The notes under the pieces are model-generated. The model did not search any database. It saw nothing but the letters and a program-made list of their open reading frames with translations, and was not told the DNA's origin. The translations under genes and the position numbers were made by a program. This document shows positions 34,951 to 43,600 of a DNA stretch of 51,019 nt, piece after piece (positions within the stretch are counted from its first letter, which is position 1; each line of letters starts with the position of its first letter). This DNA comes from an uncultured Treponema sp. (GTDB taxonomy: Bacteria > Spirochaetota > Spirochaetia > Treponematales > Treponemataceae), in contig CASGBA010000013.1 of assembly GCA_949299755.1 (NCBI GenBank), forward strand, positions 1 through 51,019, in the 5' to 3' direction.

Positions 34951-36378
34951 TTAACGGTCAAAAGAAGAGCCTATTGAAAGTTCATTTCTGTATTTTGCCA
35001 CAGTCCGGCGGGCAATATTTATTCCCTTTTGGGAAAGCAATTCCATTATTTCCCTGTCGGTGGGTTTTCCGGGTGAATTTTCGATAATTTCCCTGATTAT
35101 TTCCTTTGCGCTCTGTTTTGAGGTGCCCCCGTCTTTGTTCAGGGAGGATGGAGTGCCCGCTTTTCCGCTGAAAAAGTACCTTAATTCAAAGATACCCCAT
35201 TCGCACTGGAGGTATTTGCCGGATGCAGCCCGGGAAACGGTGGCTTCATGCAATCCCGTTTCGTCCGCCACATCCTTGAGTTTCATCGGGTGGAGGAATT
35301 TCGGTCCTTTATTGAAAAAGTCCTTCTGGAAAAGTACTATCACCCTTGCCACTTTCATTACAGTCAGGTTCCTTTTTTTCAGGGAGTTCATGAACCACCG
35401 GGCTTCCTGCAAGGATTCCCGGGCAAAATCCCTGGTTTGTTTCCCTTGCCCGCTGTCTTTTCCCAGTTTCATAAAAAAAGGTGAAATCCCGATGACAGGT
35501 ATTTCCTCATCGTTTATTCTTATGGAAAATTCTTCCCCTTCTTTTTTTACAAATATGTCCGGCACAATGTATTGGGCGCCATCGCCGGTAAAGTCCCCGA
35601 GGGTTTGCCCGGAGGGAAATGCCCTTCCGGGGAAGGGGGTCAGGGTGCGCAAAAGTTCCAGAAGGCTTTTCCCTTCTTCCAGGGAAATTTGGATTCCTGA
35701 TTCCTTTTTTAAATTCCGTATAAACACCTCGGTCCGGCCTTTTTCAAAACAGGAAAAATGTTCCCTCAGGATTCGGGACAACAGATTATACTGCCTTTGC
35801 TCCTCCGGATTTTTGGAAAAAGAAGCGTAAATTTCAGCTTGAACCGCCAGGGATTCCCGGAAATCGGATGTGGCGCACCCTATAGGATCGAGCTTTTGTA
35901 CCGCTTTTATGGCTTTTTCGAGAATTTCCTGGTTCCCGTCTGTGGAAAGGGTTTCCGGAGGTGAGATATGGAAACCGTTTGAATCCAGGTTTTGAATAAC
36001 CAGGGCGGCAACCTGTTCCACTTCCGTCCCGACGGTTGTTTCCGCCAGTCCTTTCATCAAATGGTCCTGAAGGGTTTCCCTTAGGCTCAGGGCTTTTTCC
36101 AGAAAATTCCTGTTGGCTTCACTTTTTTCCGCGGCTGTGACAGCTGAAGTTTTTCCAGTCATGTTGGAAGATTCAGGGATAAAAGGAGGGTGCCGGGGAA
36201 TTTCTCCGGAAACAACCGGGTCGGATATTATTTCCAGGGCCGGATTTTTTTCGGTTTCCTCCAAAATTCTTTCCCGGAGCTCGGCAAATGGCAGGGTCAT
36301 AAGATTCAGGGATTGAATCATTTTTTGCGAAAGGAATAATTTTTGCTGTTGGGTTAAAATCTGGCGCCCGTTCTGCAT
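34951..36378 (-). CDS. rpoN: RNA polymerase sigma-54 factor
   Basis: 475 residues. Region I is Gln/Leu-rich (LTQQQKLFLSQKMIQSLNLM) and interacts with enhancer-binding ATPases. The core-binding region follows, then the HTH (about 365-385, LKDVADETGLHEATVSRA) and the RpoN box ARRTVAKYR at 456-464, which reads the -24 element. All parts are present, so the factor should be active. No enhancer-binding protein gene and no convincing sigma-54 promoter were found in the window. The gene lies 73 nt after a diguanylate cyclase gene on the same strand. Confidence 0.96.
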   Translation of the reverse strand: MQNGRQILTQQQKLFLSQKMIQSLNLMTLPFAELRERILEETEKNPALEIISDPVVSGEIPRHPPFIPESSNMTGKTSAVTAAEKSEANRNFLEKALSLRETLQDHLMKGLAETTVGTEVEQVAALVIQNLDSNGFHISPPETLSTDGNQEILEKAIKAVQKLDPIGCATSDFRESLAVQAEIYASFSKNPEEQRQYNLLSRILREHFSCFEKGRTEVFIRNLKKESGIQISLEEGKSLLELLRTLTPFPGRAFPSGQTLGDFTGDGAQYIVPDIFVKKEGEEFSIRINDEEIPVIGISPFFMKLGKDSGQGKQTRDFARESLQEARWFMNSLKKRNLTVMKVARVIVLFQKDFFNKGPKFLHPMKLKDVADETGLHEATVSRAASGKYLQCEWGIFELRYFFSGKAGTPSSLNKDGGTSKQSAKEIIREIIENSPGKPTDREIMELLSQKGINIARRTVAKYRNELSIGSSFDR

Positions 36379-36451
36379 AAAGAGAATATACGAAGTTGGG
36401 GAAATTCCGTCAACTGAAATAAGTTGTGCCTGGAATGGGATGGAATCGGTT

Positions 36452-38011
36452 TCAGGAACTCTGCCGGAGAGCCTTGTGTTCCTGTTTATTCCTGTACATT
36501 GCCTTGTCGGCTTGATCCATGAGGGCTATAAAATCCCTGCTGTTATTAACCTGACTTGTGGCGGAGCCAATGGACAGCCCTGTCCCGAACGATTTATCAT
36601 ATTTTGGAAGTTCCAGGTTTTCATATATTCTGTTGATAATGACTTTTGAGGCATTTTCTTCTGTATCGGGTAACATTATGAGGAATTCATCTCCCCCTAT
36701 TCTGAAAATCAAGTCTTTTTTCCTTACACTGGAAAAAAGGGTTTTACTGCATGATTTTATGTAATTGTCACCCTCTGCATGACCATATATGTCATTTACC
36801 TTTTTCAGGTTGTCTATGTCGCACATGACGAGGGTTATTACACTTTGGCTTGTTTCCAGTATAGTGTCCTTTTTCATTTCAAAGAAATGCCTGTTATAGG
36901 CGCCGGTCAGCATATCACGGAAGGCGTATTTTTCCAGTAAAGCCATTATCCTGTTGATGTAGGAAATATTATTAAATGTATAAAACGCTCCCATCTTTAT
37001 GGAAAGTTTATTATGAATGGACTGTTCCTGGACATACCACACCATATGATTTGAAGAGTCCTCCAGCATGAATCCGGCGTGGTTTCCTATGGCGGGGACA
37101 TTTTTGGGCAGCTCGGTTTTTGTGTAATTGGCAAGAAAGTCCTCAAAAAGAAATTCTCCGTAAGGGGAAAAAGACTTTTTCTTTACAATGCCTTCCGCGG
37201 CGGAATTAAAGTAAACCACAATTCCGTGGTTGTCCGTTATAAAAATCGGAATCGGGAATAAATCTTCCCTGTATTTTCCCGTTAATAAAATCATTCTCTC
37301 GACATTATCGAAACAAATTCCCATGTATATCGTGATTATACAGAAAAGGTGGGCACAGCCGCTTAATGCCACCGAGAGGGATGTGTAGTCTGTCAATACG
37401 GTGAAGATGAAATTCCAGAGAATCAGGAAACTGCTTCCCAAAATGATGGTAAACACAGTTTTTTTGTTGGGCGTGGTCTTTTTTCTCAGTTTGATGAAAA
37501 GGATTATGATTCCCGCCACGACTATCGAATAGCTGTAAACAAGATGCACGAAAAACCATGGGCCGTGATGTTCCGGGACACGTGTGATTTCGTCTGTCAG
37601 GACATAATCATAGGATAACATAAATCCATGGAACATATATGTCATCGAGAAAAAGGCTGTAAGGGCTGGAACTACCAGGATATGCTTAATACGCTTTTTA
37701 CTGGCCGGGAAGGTGAAGGCAAAGGTGAATAGGAACCAATATGTGGCGGCAAAGGAATTGTTTGCATAAATCATGGAATTGCAAAGGGTTACTATTTTGG
37801 GATCGTTTATAATCATATACCCGATATAAAATACATCCCAAAAGCCTATGCAGAGTACAAAGACTTGAAAAATTTCATATACTTGGTTATATCGCTTATG
37901 GCGTTCGCTTTTTAAAAATATTATAAAGGATGTTATTACGCAAAGAAGCCTTATAAAAACATTTATCCCCATTTCGGAGAAAAACAAGTTTCCTAATTGA
38001 AATCCTTGCAT
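36452..38011 (-). CDS. Membrane diguanylate cyclase (7TM-PAS-GGDEF)
   Basis: 519 residues from this ATG. Seven membrane helices of the type found at the N-terminus of some histidine kinases (about 10-225) are followed by a PAS-like domain (about 245-340) and a GGDEF domain. The active-site GGDEF (about 436-440) is intact, and the inhibitory RxxD site is present as RKKD five residues before it, so the enzyme should make c-di-GMP and be product-inhibited. A GTG at 38077 would add 22 residues but overlaps the opposite promoter. The ATG at 38011 is preferred because a TTGTTA-17-TATACT promoter ends 8 nt upstream, suggesting a leaderless message. Confidence 0.9.
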   Translation of the reverse strand: MQGFQLGNLFFSEMGINVFIRLLCVITSFIIFLKSERHKRYNQVYEIFQVFVLCIGFWDVFYIGYMIINDPKIVTLCNSMIYANNSFAATYWFLFTFAFTFPASKKRIKHILVVPALTAFFSMTYMFHGFMLSYDYVLTDEITRVPEHHGPWFFVHLVYSYSIVVAGIIILFIKLRKKTTPNKKTVFTIILGSSFLILWNFIFTVLTDYTSLSVALSGCAHLFCIITIYMGICFDNVERMILLTGKYREDLFPIPIFITDNHGIVVYFNSAAEGIVKKKSFSPYGEFLFEDFLANYTKTELPKNVPAIGNHAGFMLEDSSNHMVWYVQEQSIHNKLSIKMGAFYTFNNISYINRIMALLEKYAFRDMLTGAYNRHFFEMKKDTILETSQSVITLVMCDIDNLKKVNDIYGHAEGDNYIKSCSKTLFSSVRKKDLIFRIGGDEFLIMLPDTEENASKVIINRIYENLELPKYDKSFGTGLSIGSATSQVNNSRDFIALMDQADKAMYRNKQEHKALRQSS

Positions 38012-38019
38012 AACTATTA

Positions 38020-38048
38020 AGTATATATCAAAAGTATGAGAATAACAA
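38020..38048 (-). promoter_or_regulatory. Promoter of the diguanylate cyclase gene (leaderless candidate)
   Basis: On the minus strand TTGTTA (38043-38048) and TATACT (38020-38025, 5/6) are 17 bp apart. The ATG at 38011 begins 9 nt after the -10 and no Shine-Dalgarno sequence is present. Confidence 0.5.
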
Positions 38049-38055
38049 TTATTTA

Positions 38056-38078
38056 CGTGATTCGTTGTTAAATTCACG
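38056..38078. promoter_or_regulatory. Possible operator: CGTGA-N13-TCACG dyad
   Basis: A 5-bp inverted repeat (38056-38060 and 38074-38078) lies between the two divergent promoters, and its centre covers the -35 of the rightward promoter. A dimeric regulator bound there could control both genes. The dyad is short and could be chance. Confidence 0.3.
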
Positions 38079-38093
38079 AAAATCTGCTATAAT
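38065..38093 (+). promoter_or_regulatory. Promoter of the unknown gene at 38101 (leaderless candidate)
   Basis: TTGTTA (38065-38070) and a perfect TATAAT (38088-38093) are 17 bp apart. The predicted start of transcription, 38100-38101, coincides with the GTG start codon. Confidence 0.55.
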
Positions 38094-38100
38094 TTATTCA

Positions 38101-38754
38101 GTGAAAAAGTACGATGATGCTGAATTGATGCAAACTCTGGATTATATCCTCAACAGGGCCCAACTCCGGGAAGTTGACGCCTTGGAAGCCGCTGTTGCCC
38201 GTCGACGGAAAGCTTTGACAAGGCAGACGGGGATTATATCCCTTGATCCGGAGAAAGCCGCCAAAGAGATGACAGATGCTGTGCAAGGCAGTTTGAAGCG
38301 GAGCATGGAAGGAGTGAAAAACACTTTCAGGAATTTTGCCTTCGATCTTTTGGACAAGGAAGCTCCCGATTTGTCGGAAGAAGAAAAAGAGAGGCTTGTT
38401 GAATCCTGGATACCTGAGTCAACCCCGTCTATGGATTTTTCCAGGGATGGGGCGGTGGAGGGAGAAGGATCAGGATTTATCCCCCCGGAAGGCTATGTGG
38501 GGCTGGCAAAAAAAGGAAAGATAAACGGAATCCCCTGCGATGCCTTGAATTCAATGATACACCAGTTTGTGGCCTATAGCCAGGGATCTTTGTCTTTTTA
38601 CGACGAGGCGGATCTTCGTAATAACATCGGGGATTGGACTACAATTTATTGGCGCAAATTTCCGGTTCAAATTCAAAAACTGATAAAAGCTTACCTTTCG
38701 GAAAAATGTACTCCCGACGAATTTGAGGCTGTTTTAGCCCAAATGTTGCAATAA
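38101..38754 (+). CDS. Soluble protein of unknown function
   Basis: 217 residues from the GTG at 38101. I recognise no family. The first 110 residues are helical and charged (AQLREVDALEAAVARRRKAL; then an amphipathic stretch KRSMEGVKNTFRNF), suggesting a coiled coil or helical bundle. A Pro/Gly/Ser-rich linker (about 115-145) leads to a C-terminal helical domain (about 150-217). There is no signal peptide or membrane helix. The GTG start is chosen because a promoter predicts transcription beginning exactly there; the next candidate, ATG at 38128, also lacks a ribosome site. It is divergent from the diguanylate cyclase gene and upstream of asnB, but asnB has its own promoter. Confidence 0.7.
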   Translation: MKKYDDAELMQTLDYILNRAQLREVDALEAAVARRRKALTRQTGIISLDPEKAAKEMTDAVQGSLKRSMEGVKNTFRNFAFDLLDKEAPDLSEEEKERLVESWIPESTPSMDFSRDGAVEGEGSGFIPPEGYVGLAKKGKINGIPCDALNSMIHQFVAYSQGSLSFYDEADLRNNIGDWTTIYWRKFPVQIQKLIKAYLSEKCTPDEFEAVLAQMLQ

Positions 38755-38807
38755 CGGTGGGCGTATAATAATTACTGCGAAAATATTATTGAATCAGGAA
38801 AAAGTCA

Positions 38808-38836
38808 TTGACATAAGTTTTTATTTTCAATATCAT
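38808..38836 (+). promoter_or_regulatory. Strong sigma-70-type promoter of asnB-gltB-gltD
   Basis: A perfect TTGACA (38808-38813) and TATCAT (38831-38836, 5/6) are separated by exactly 17 bp. Transcription should start at about 38843, directly before the first structured leader element. Confidence 0.75.
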
Positions 38837-38843
38837 GCAAATC

Positions 38844-38906
38844 ACGGCAACGGAGTCGTGGATTAATTTTAATTTTATTTAATCTGCGGGGTCGTTTTTT
38901 TTGCCC
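38844..38906 (+). ncRNA. Leader RNA element, copy 1 (candidate regulatory stem-loop)
   Basis: The transcript should begin at this element. GGCAA (38846-38850) can pair with TTGCC (38901-38905), and GTGGATTAA (38858-38866) with TTAATCTGC (38879-38887, two wobble pairs) around a 12-nt AT loop. The left half matches copy 2 at 14 of its first 18 positions. The 3' side holds an 8-T run, so this hairpin alone could also pause or terminate transcription. I do not recognise the RNA class. Confidence 0.5.
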
Positions 38907-38911
38907 TAATC

Positions 38912-38970
38912 AAAACGGCAATGGCGTCGGGTTCATTTTTAAGACTCGAAGTCATTGCCGTTTTTATTTT
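38912..38970 (+). terminator. Leader RNA element, copy 2 / attenuator terminator before asnB
   Basis: AAAACGGCAATG (38912-38923) pairs perfectly over 12 bp with CATTGCCGTTTT (38953-38964). A 4x4 internal loop and an upper stem CGGGTT/GACTCG (38928-38933 with 38943-38948, two wobbles) follow, and TTTTTATTTT ends the element. It has all the parts of an intrinsic terminator 44 nt before the asnB start codon, inside the operon leader. Copy 1's ACGGCAA is complementary to the 3' arm here (TTGCCGT), so an alternative antiterminating pairing is possible. Confidence 0.65.
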
Positions 38971-39014
38971 AAACACCGGTTTGAATGATTTGGATTCCCT
39001 CAGGAGGTTGCAAA

Positions 39015-40595
39015 ATGTGTTCTATCATGGGTTACAGTGGAAAAGATGTTCCGGCAAAAGATTTTAACGGAGGGTTTATGCGGACAAAATCCCGGGGGCC
39101 GGATGCAACAAAAACAATAACCTTAAAAAACGGCGTTTTAGGATTTCACCGGCTTGCCATCATGGGGTTAAACGCTGAGGGAATGCAGCCATTTGAATTG
39201 GATGGCAATTATGTAGTATGCAATGGAGAGCTTTACGGCTTCAGGAAAATCAAGGAAGAGCTGGAGGCGGAAGGATTTAAATTCAAAAGTGAATCCGATT
39301 GTGAAATCATTCTTCCTTTATACAGGAAGTATGGGAACGGGATGTTTGAAAAACTTGACGCGGAATTTGCAATGATTATATACGACGGAAAAACCGGAAC
39401 GTTTACCGCTGCCCGGGATCCTATAGGAATCAGGCCTCTCTTTTACGGTTACGATGTCAGGGGAAATATAGTTTTTGCCAGTGAGGCAAAGAACCTGGTG
39501 GGCATTGCGGATAAAATCATTCCCTTTCCACCTGGGTATTACTATGCCGGCGGCAAGTTTGTCTGCTACCGGGATATAAGCAAAACAAGTTCCGTCATAA
39601 AGGATGGGCTTGAAACAGTGTTTACAAACATACGTGAAAAACTCATCGCAGGAATTCGTAAAAGACTTGATGCTGACGCTCCGTTGGGTTTTCTTCTTTC
39701 GGGAGGTTTGGATTCTTCTTTGGTGTGTGCAGTCGCCGCAAAGATCCTTGATAAACCGTTGAAAACCTTTTCCATAGGGATGGATACGGATGCCATTGAT
39801 TTAAAGTATGCCCGGGAAGTGGCTGAATATCTTCACACGGATCATCACGAAGTTATTATTTCTAAAAAAGATGTTCTGGATTCTTTGGAGACTGTCATAG
39901 CGGCCCTGGGAACATACGACATAACCACAATCCGCGCCAGTATAGGAATGTATTTGGTTTGCAAGGCTATCCATGAGCAAACTGATGTGAGGGTTGTATT
40001 AACCGGCGAAATCAGTGATGAGTTGTTTGGTTATAAATACACGGACTTTGCACCTGATGCCGGAGCTTTTCAAAAGGAGGCGGAAAAGCGCATCCGGGAA
40101 ATCCATATGTATGATGTGTTGCGTGCCGACAGATGTATATCGGTTAATTCACTGGAAGCCCGTGTCCCTTTTGGTGATTTGGATTTTGTGGAATATGTGA
40201 TGAATTTAGATCCTGAAATAAAACTTAACAAATACGGAAAAGGAAAATATCTTCTCCGCCGTGCCTTTGATGGAGCTTGGCTGCCTGAAGACATCCTGAT
40301 GAGAGAAAAGGCTGCCTTCAGTGACGCGGTGGGCCATTCCATGGTTGATGATTTGAAGGAATTCGCCGAATCAGTTTATACGGATTCGGATTTTGAAAAA
40401 AAACGGTCCCGTTATTTCCATGCAAAACCTTTTACAAAGGAATCACTTCTATACAGAGAACTTTTTGAAAAATATTATCCGGGACAGAGTGGAATGGTGA
40501 CGGATTTCTGGATGCCGAATAAAACCTGGAAGGGTTGCAATGTGGATGATCCCTCCGCCCGTGTTTTGTCAAATTACGGCGACAGCGGAAAGTGA
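39015..40595 (+). CDS. asnB: Asparagine synthase (glutamine-hydrolysing)
   Basis: 526 residues, slightly shorter than E. coli AsnB. It makes asparagine from aspartate, ATP and glutamine. Cys2 (MCSIMGYSG) becomes the N-terminal glutaminase nucleophile after Met removal. FHRLAIMGLN, NGELYG and SDCEIIL form the glutamine site, and the ATP-pyrophosphatase loop SGGLDSS lies at 229-235. The ATG at 39015 follows AGGAGG (39002-39007) and is required to place Cys2; an in-frame ATG at 38985 would bury it. The gene is followed 36 nt later by gltB, so glutamine-dependent amide transfer and glutamate synthesis share one regulated transcript. Confidence 0.96.
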   Translation: MCSIMGYSGKDVPAKDFNGGFMRTKSRGPDATKTITLKNGVLGFHRLAIMGLNAEGMQPFELDGNYVVCNGELYGFRKIKEELEAEGFKFKSESDCEIILPLYRKYGNGMFEKLDAEFAMIIYDGKTGTFTAARDPIGIRPLFYGYDVRGNIVFASEAKNLVGIADKIIPFPPGYYYAGGKFVCYRDISKTSSVIKDGLETVFTNIREKLIAGIRKRLDADAPLGFLLSGGLDSSLVCAVAAKILDKPLKTFSIGMDTDAIDLKYAREVAEYLHTDHHEVIISKKDVLDSLETVIAALGTYDITTIRASIGMYLVCKAIHEQTDVRVVLTGEISDELFGYKYTDFAPDAGAFQKEAEKRIREIHMYDVLRADRCISVNSLEARVPFGDLDFVEYVMNLDPEIKLNKYGKGKYLLRRAFDGAWLPEDILMREKAAFSDAVGHSMVDDLKEFAESVYTDSDFEKKRSRYFHAKPFTKESLLYRELFEKYYPGQSGMVTDFWMPNKTWKGCNVDDPSARVLSNYGDSGK

Positions 40596-40631
40596 CCGGT
40601 TAATCCATTATAAAGGAGTGCGTAAATTATT

Positions 40632-43600
40632 ATGGAAAGAATGAATGCGGATTGTTTTGATGGTTCCGGAGTAAGAACCTTATACGAGCCTTCCTTTGAA
40701 CATGACAGTTGCGGGATCGGTGCCGTTGTGAATATAGACGGACTGCAAACCCACGGGGTTGTGGACAACGCCCTTCATATTGTGGAAAAACTTGAGCACC
40801 GGGCCGGGAAGGATGCGAAAGGGGAAACCGGTGACGGAGTCGGAATCCTGGTGCAGATTTCCCATTCCTTTTTTTCAAAGGTCGCCTTGGAACTCCATAT
40901 GGACATCGGAGGTGAAAGGGATTATGGAATCGGGATGTTTTTTCTCCCGGTGGACCAGCTTGAGCGGGGACGCGCTAAGAAGCTCTTTGAACTTTTAACG
41001 GAACGGGAAGGCTTAAAGTTTCTAGGATGGAGGCCAGTCCCTGTTGACGAGTCTGTGTTGGGCGGGAGAGCCCGGGAATGTATGCCCGTTATAACCCAGT
41101 GTTTTATAAGACGGCCGGAAAGTGTGGAGAAAGGCATTGATTTCGACAGGAAACTTTATGTTCTTCGCAGGCAGTTTGAACTTTCCGGACAAGGAATTTA
41201 TGTGGCTTCCCTGTCTTCTCGTACAATCGTTTATAAGGGAATGTTTTTGGTAAGTCAGTTGCGGACGTTTTACAGGGATTTGCAGTCTGAATATTATACT
41301 TCGTCTCTGGCTATTGTCCATTCAAGATTCAGCACAAACACAACTCCCAGTTGGGAGCGGGCTCATCCCAACAGGTTTATGGCTCATAATGGGGAGATAA
41401 ATACAATCCGCGGAAATGCGGACAGAATGGCCGCCAGGAAAGAAACCCTTTCGTCCCCCGTTCTTGGGGATGATATGCAGCGTGTCCTTCCAGCGGTTGA
41501 TGTTACCGGTTCTGATTCAGCTATCCTTGACAATACCCTTGAGTTTCTCACAATGAATGGAATGCCGCTCCCTCTTGCGGTTATGATTTGTATTCCCGAA
41601 CCTTGGAAAAACGATAACACCATAGACAGGGAAGTGAAGGATTTTTACCATTATTGGGCAACTATGATGGAACCCTGGGACGGTCCCGCCGCGGTTTTAT
41701 TCAGTGACGGGGATGTGTTCGGGGCTGTTCTTGACAGGAACGGACTCAGGCCTTCCCGTTATTATATTACCAGTGATAACCAGTTAATCCTTTCATCGGA
41801 AGTGGGTGTACTTAAAATTCCTGAACAAAAGATATTAAAGAAAGCCCGGCTTCAGCCGGGAAGAATTCTTCTTGTAGACACAAAGGCAGGAAAAATTATT
41901 TCCGATGAGGAATGTAAAAAATATTATGCTTCCCTTCATCCTTACGGAGAATGGCTTGACCGGCACTTGCTTCATCTCAAAGATTTGGAAATCCCAAACA
42001 AACAGGTTCCGGTATCAAGCCAAAAACACAGGAATATATTGTACAAGGCGTTCGGTTGGTCTTACGAAGATATAAATGACATGATTCTTCCGATGGCTAA
42101 AAACGGATCCGAGCCCACCGGCTCAATGGGAATAGATACGCCTCTGGCTGTTTTTTCGGAAATACATCCACCGTTGTTTTCATATTTTAAGCAGCTTTTC
42201 GCCCAAGTCACGAATCCGCCAATAGATTCACTTCGGGAAGAAATAGTCACTGATACAACCGTATATGCAGGATCTGACGGAAATCTTCTCCAGCCTGAAG
42301 GAAAAAGTTGTTCGGTTCTTGAAATAAACAATCCGGTTTTAACCGGTGTCGATATTCTTAAAATACGCAGCCTTGACAAACCGGGACTCAAAACCTCTGT
42401 GGTTTCCCTGCTGTATTATAAAAACACTTCCCTCGAAAAAGCCCTTGAAGAGTTATTCATAAATTGTGATCGGGAATACCATAATGGTTCAAATATTCTG
42501 ATTCTGTCGGACAGGGGCGTTGACGAAAATCATGTGGCGGTTCCATCCCTGCTTGCTGTCAGCGCCTTGGAGCAGTATTTAATCAGAACAAAAAAACGTA
42601 CCGCTGTCTCCATCATACTTGAAAGTGGCGAGGTGCGGAATGTTCATCAGGCGGCCATGATTTTAGGTTACGGTGCCCGGGCTGTTAATCCTTATCTCGC
42701 CCATGAATGCATCGGGGAACTGATAGAGAAGAAAATGCTTGACAAGGATTACCACACTGCTGTTGATGATTTTAACAACGCCCTTTTGCACGGTATTGTC
42801 AGGATTGCATCTAAAATGGGTATATCAACAATACAGTCATACCAGTCTGCGCAGATATTTGAAGCGGTAGGAATTTCTGATGAGGTGATAGAAAAATATT
42901 TCACCAATACGGTAAGCCGTGTTGGTGGTATAGGCATTAGGGAAATAGAAGAGGATATAAACTATTTCCATAATAAAGCCTTTGATCCTCTGGGGCTTAC
43001 CACGGACACAACGCTGGATAGTGTGGGGACTCACAAACTGCGCCGGGGAAAGGAGTGCGAAGATCACCTTTACAATCCGGAAACCATAATAGCCCTTCAA
43101 GAGGCGGTCCGTAATTCCGATTACAAGCGTTTTAAGGAATATACTGCCATGGTGGATGATGTGTCCCGTCCCCACACTCTCCGGGCTCTCCTCGATTTTG
43201 CCTTTCCCGAAAACGGTGCTATTTCCATTGAGGAAGTGGAGCCGGTGGAAAATATTGTCAGGCGTTTTAAAACCGGTGCAATGTCGTATGGTTCCATTTC
43301 CGAAGAAGCCCACGAATGCATGGCAGCTGCCATGAATGGTCTTGGAGGTAAATCAAATTCCGGCGAAGGCGGAGAAAAAAGGGAAAGATTCGGAACTGAA
43401 TATAACAGTGCCATAAAGCAGGTTGCTTCGGGACGTTTCGGTGTTACAGAGGAATACCTTTTAAGTGCAAAGGAAATTCAGATTAAAATGGCACAGGGGG
43501 CAAAACCCGGCGAAGGAGGACATCTGCCCGGAAAAAAGGTTTACCCGTGGATTGCGAAAACCCGCTGCGCAACTCCCGGAGTTTCCTTGATTTCACCGCC

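Noticed and set aside
38844-38970. CRISPR array or simple tandem DNA repeat
   Set aside because: Only two copies occur, about 71 bp apart, with diverged right halves that preserve pairing; this fits RNA structure better than a repeat array.
38844-38970. Known glutamine riboswitch (glnA motif) or T-box
   Set aside because: The conserved core differs from what I recall of the cyanobacterial glnA motif, and no T-box sequence (UGGNACC-like) or specifier loop is present.
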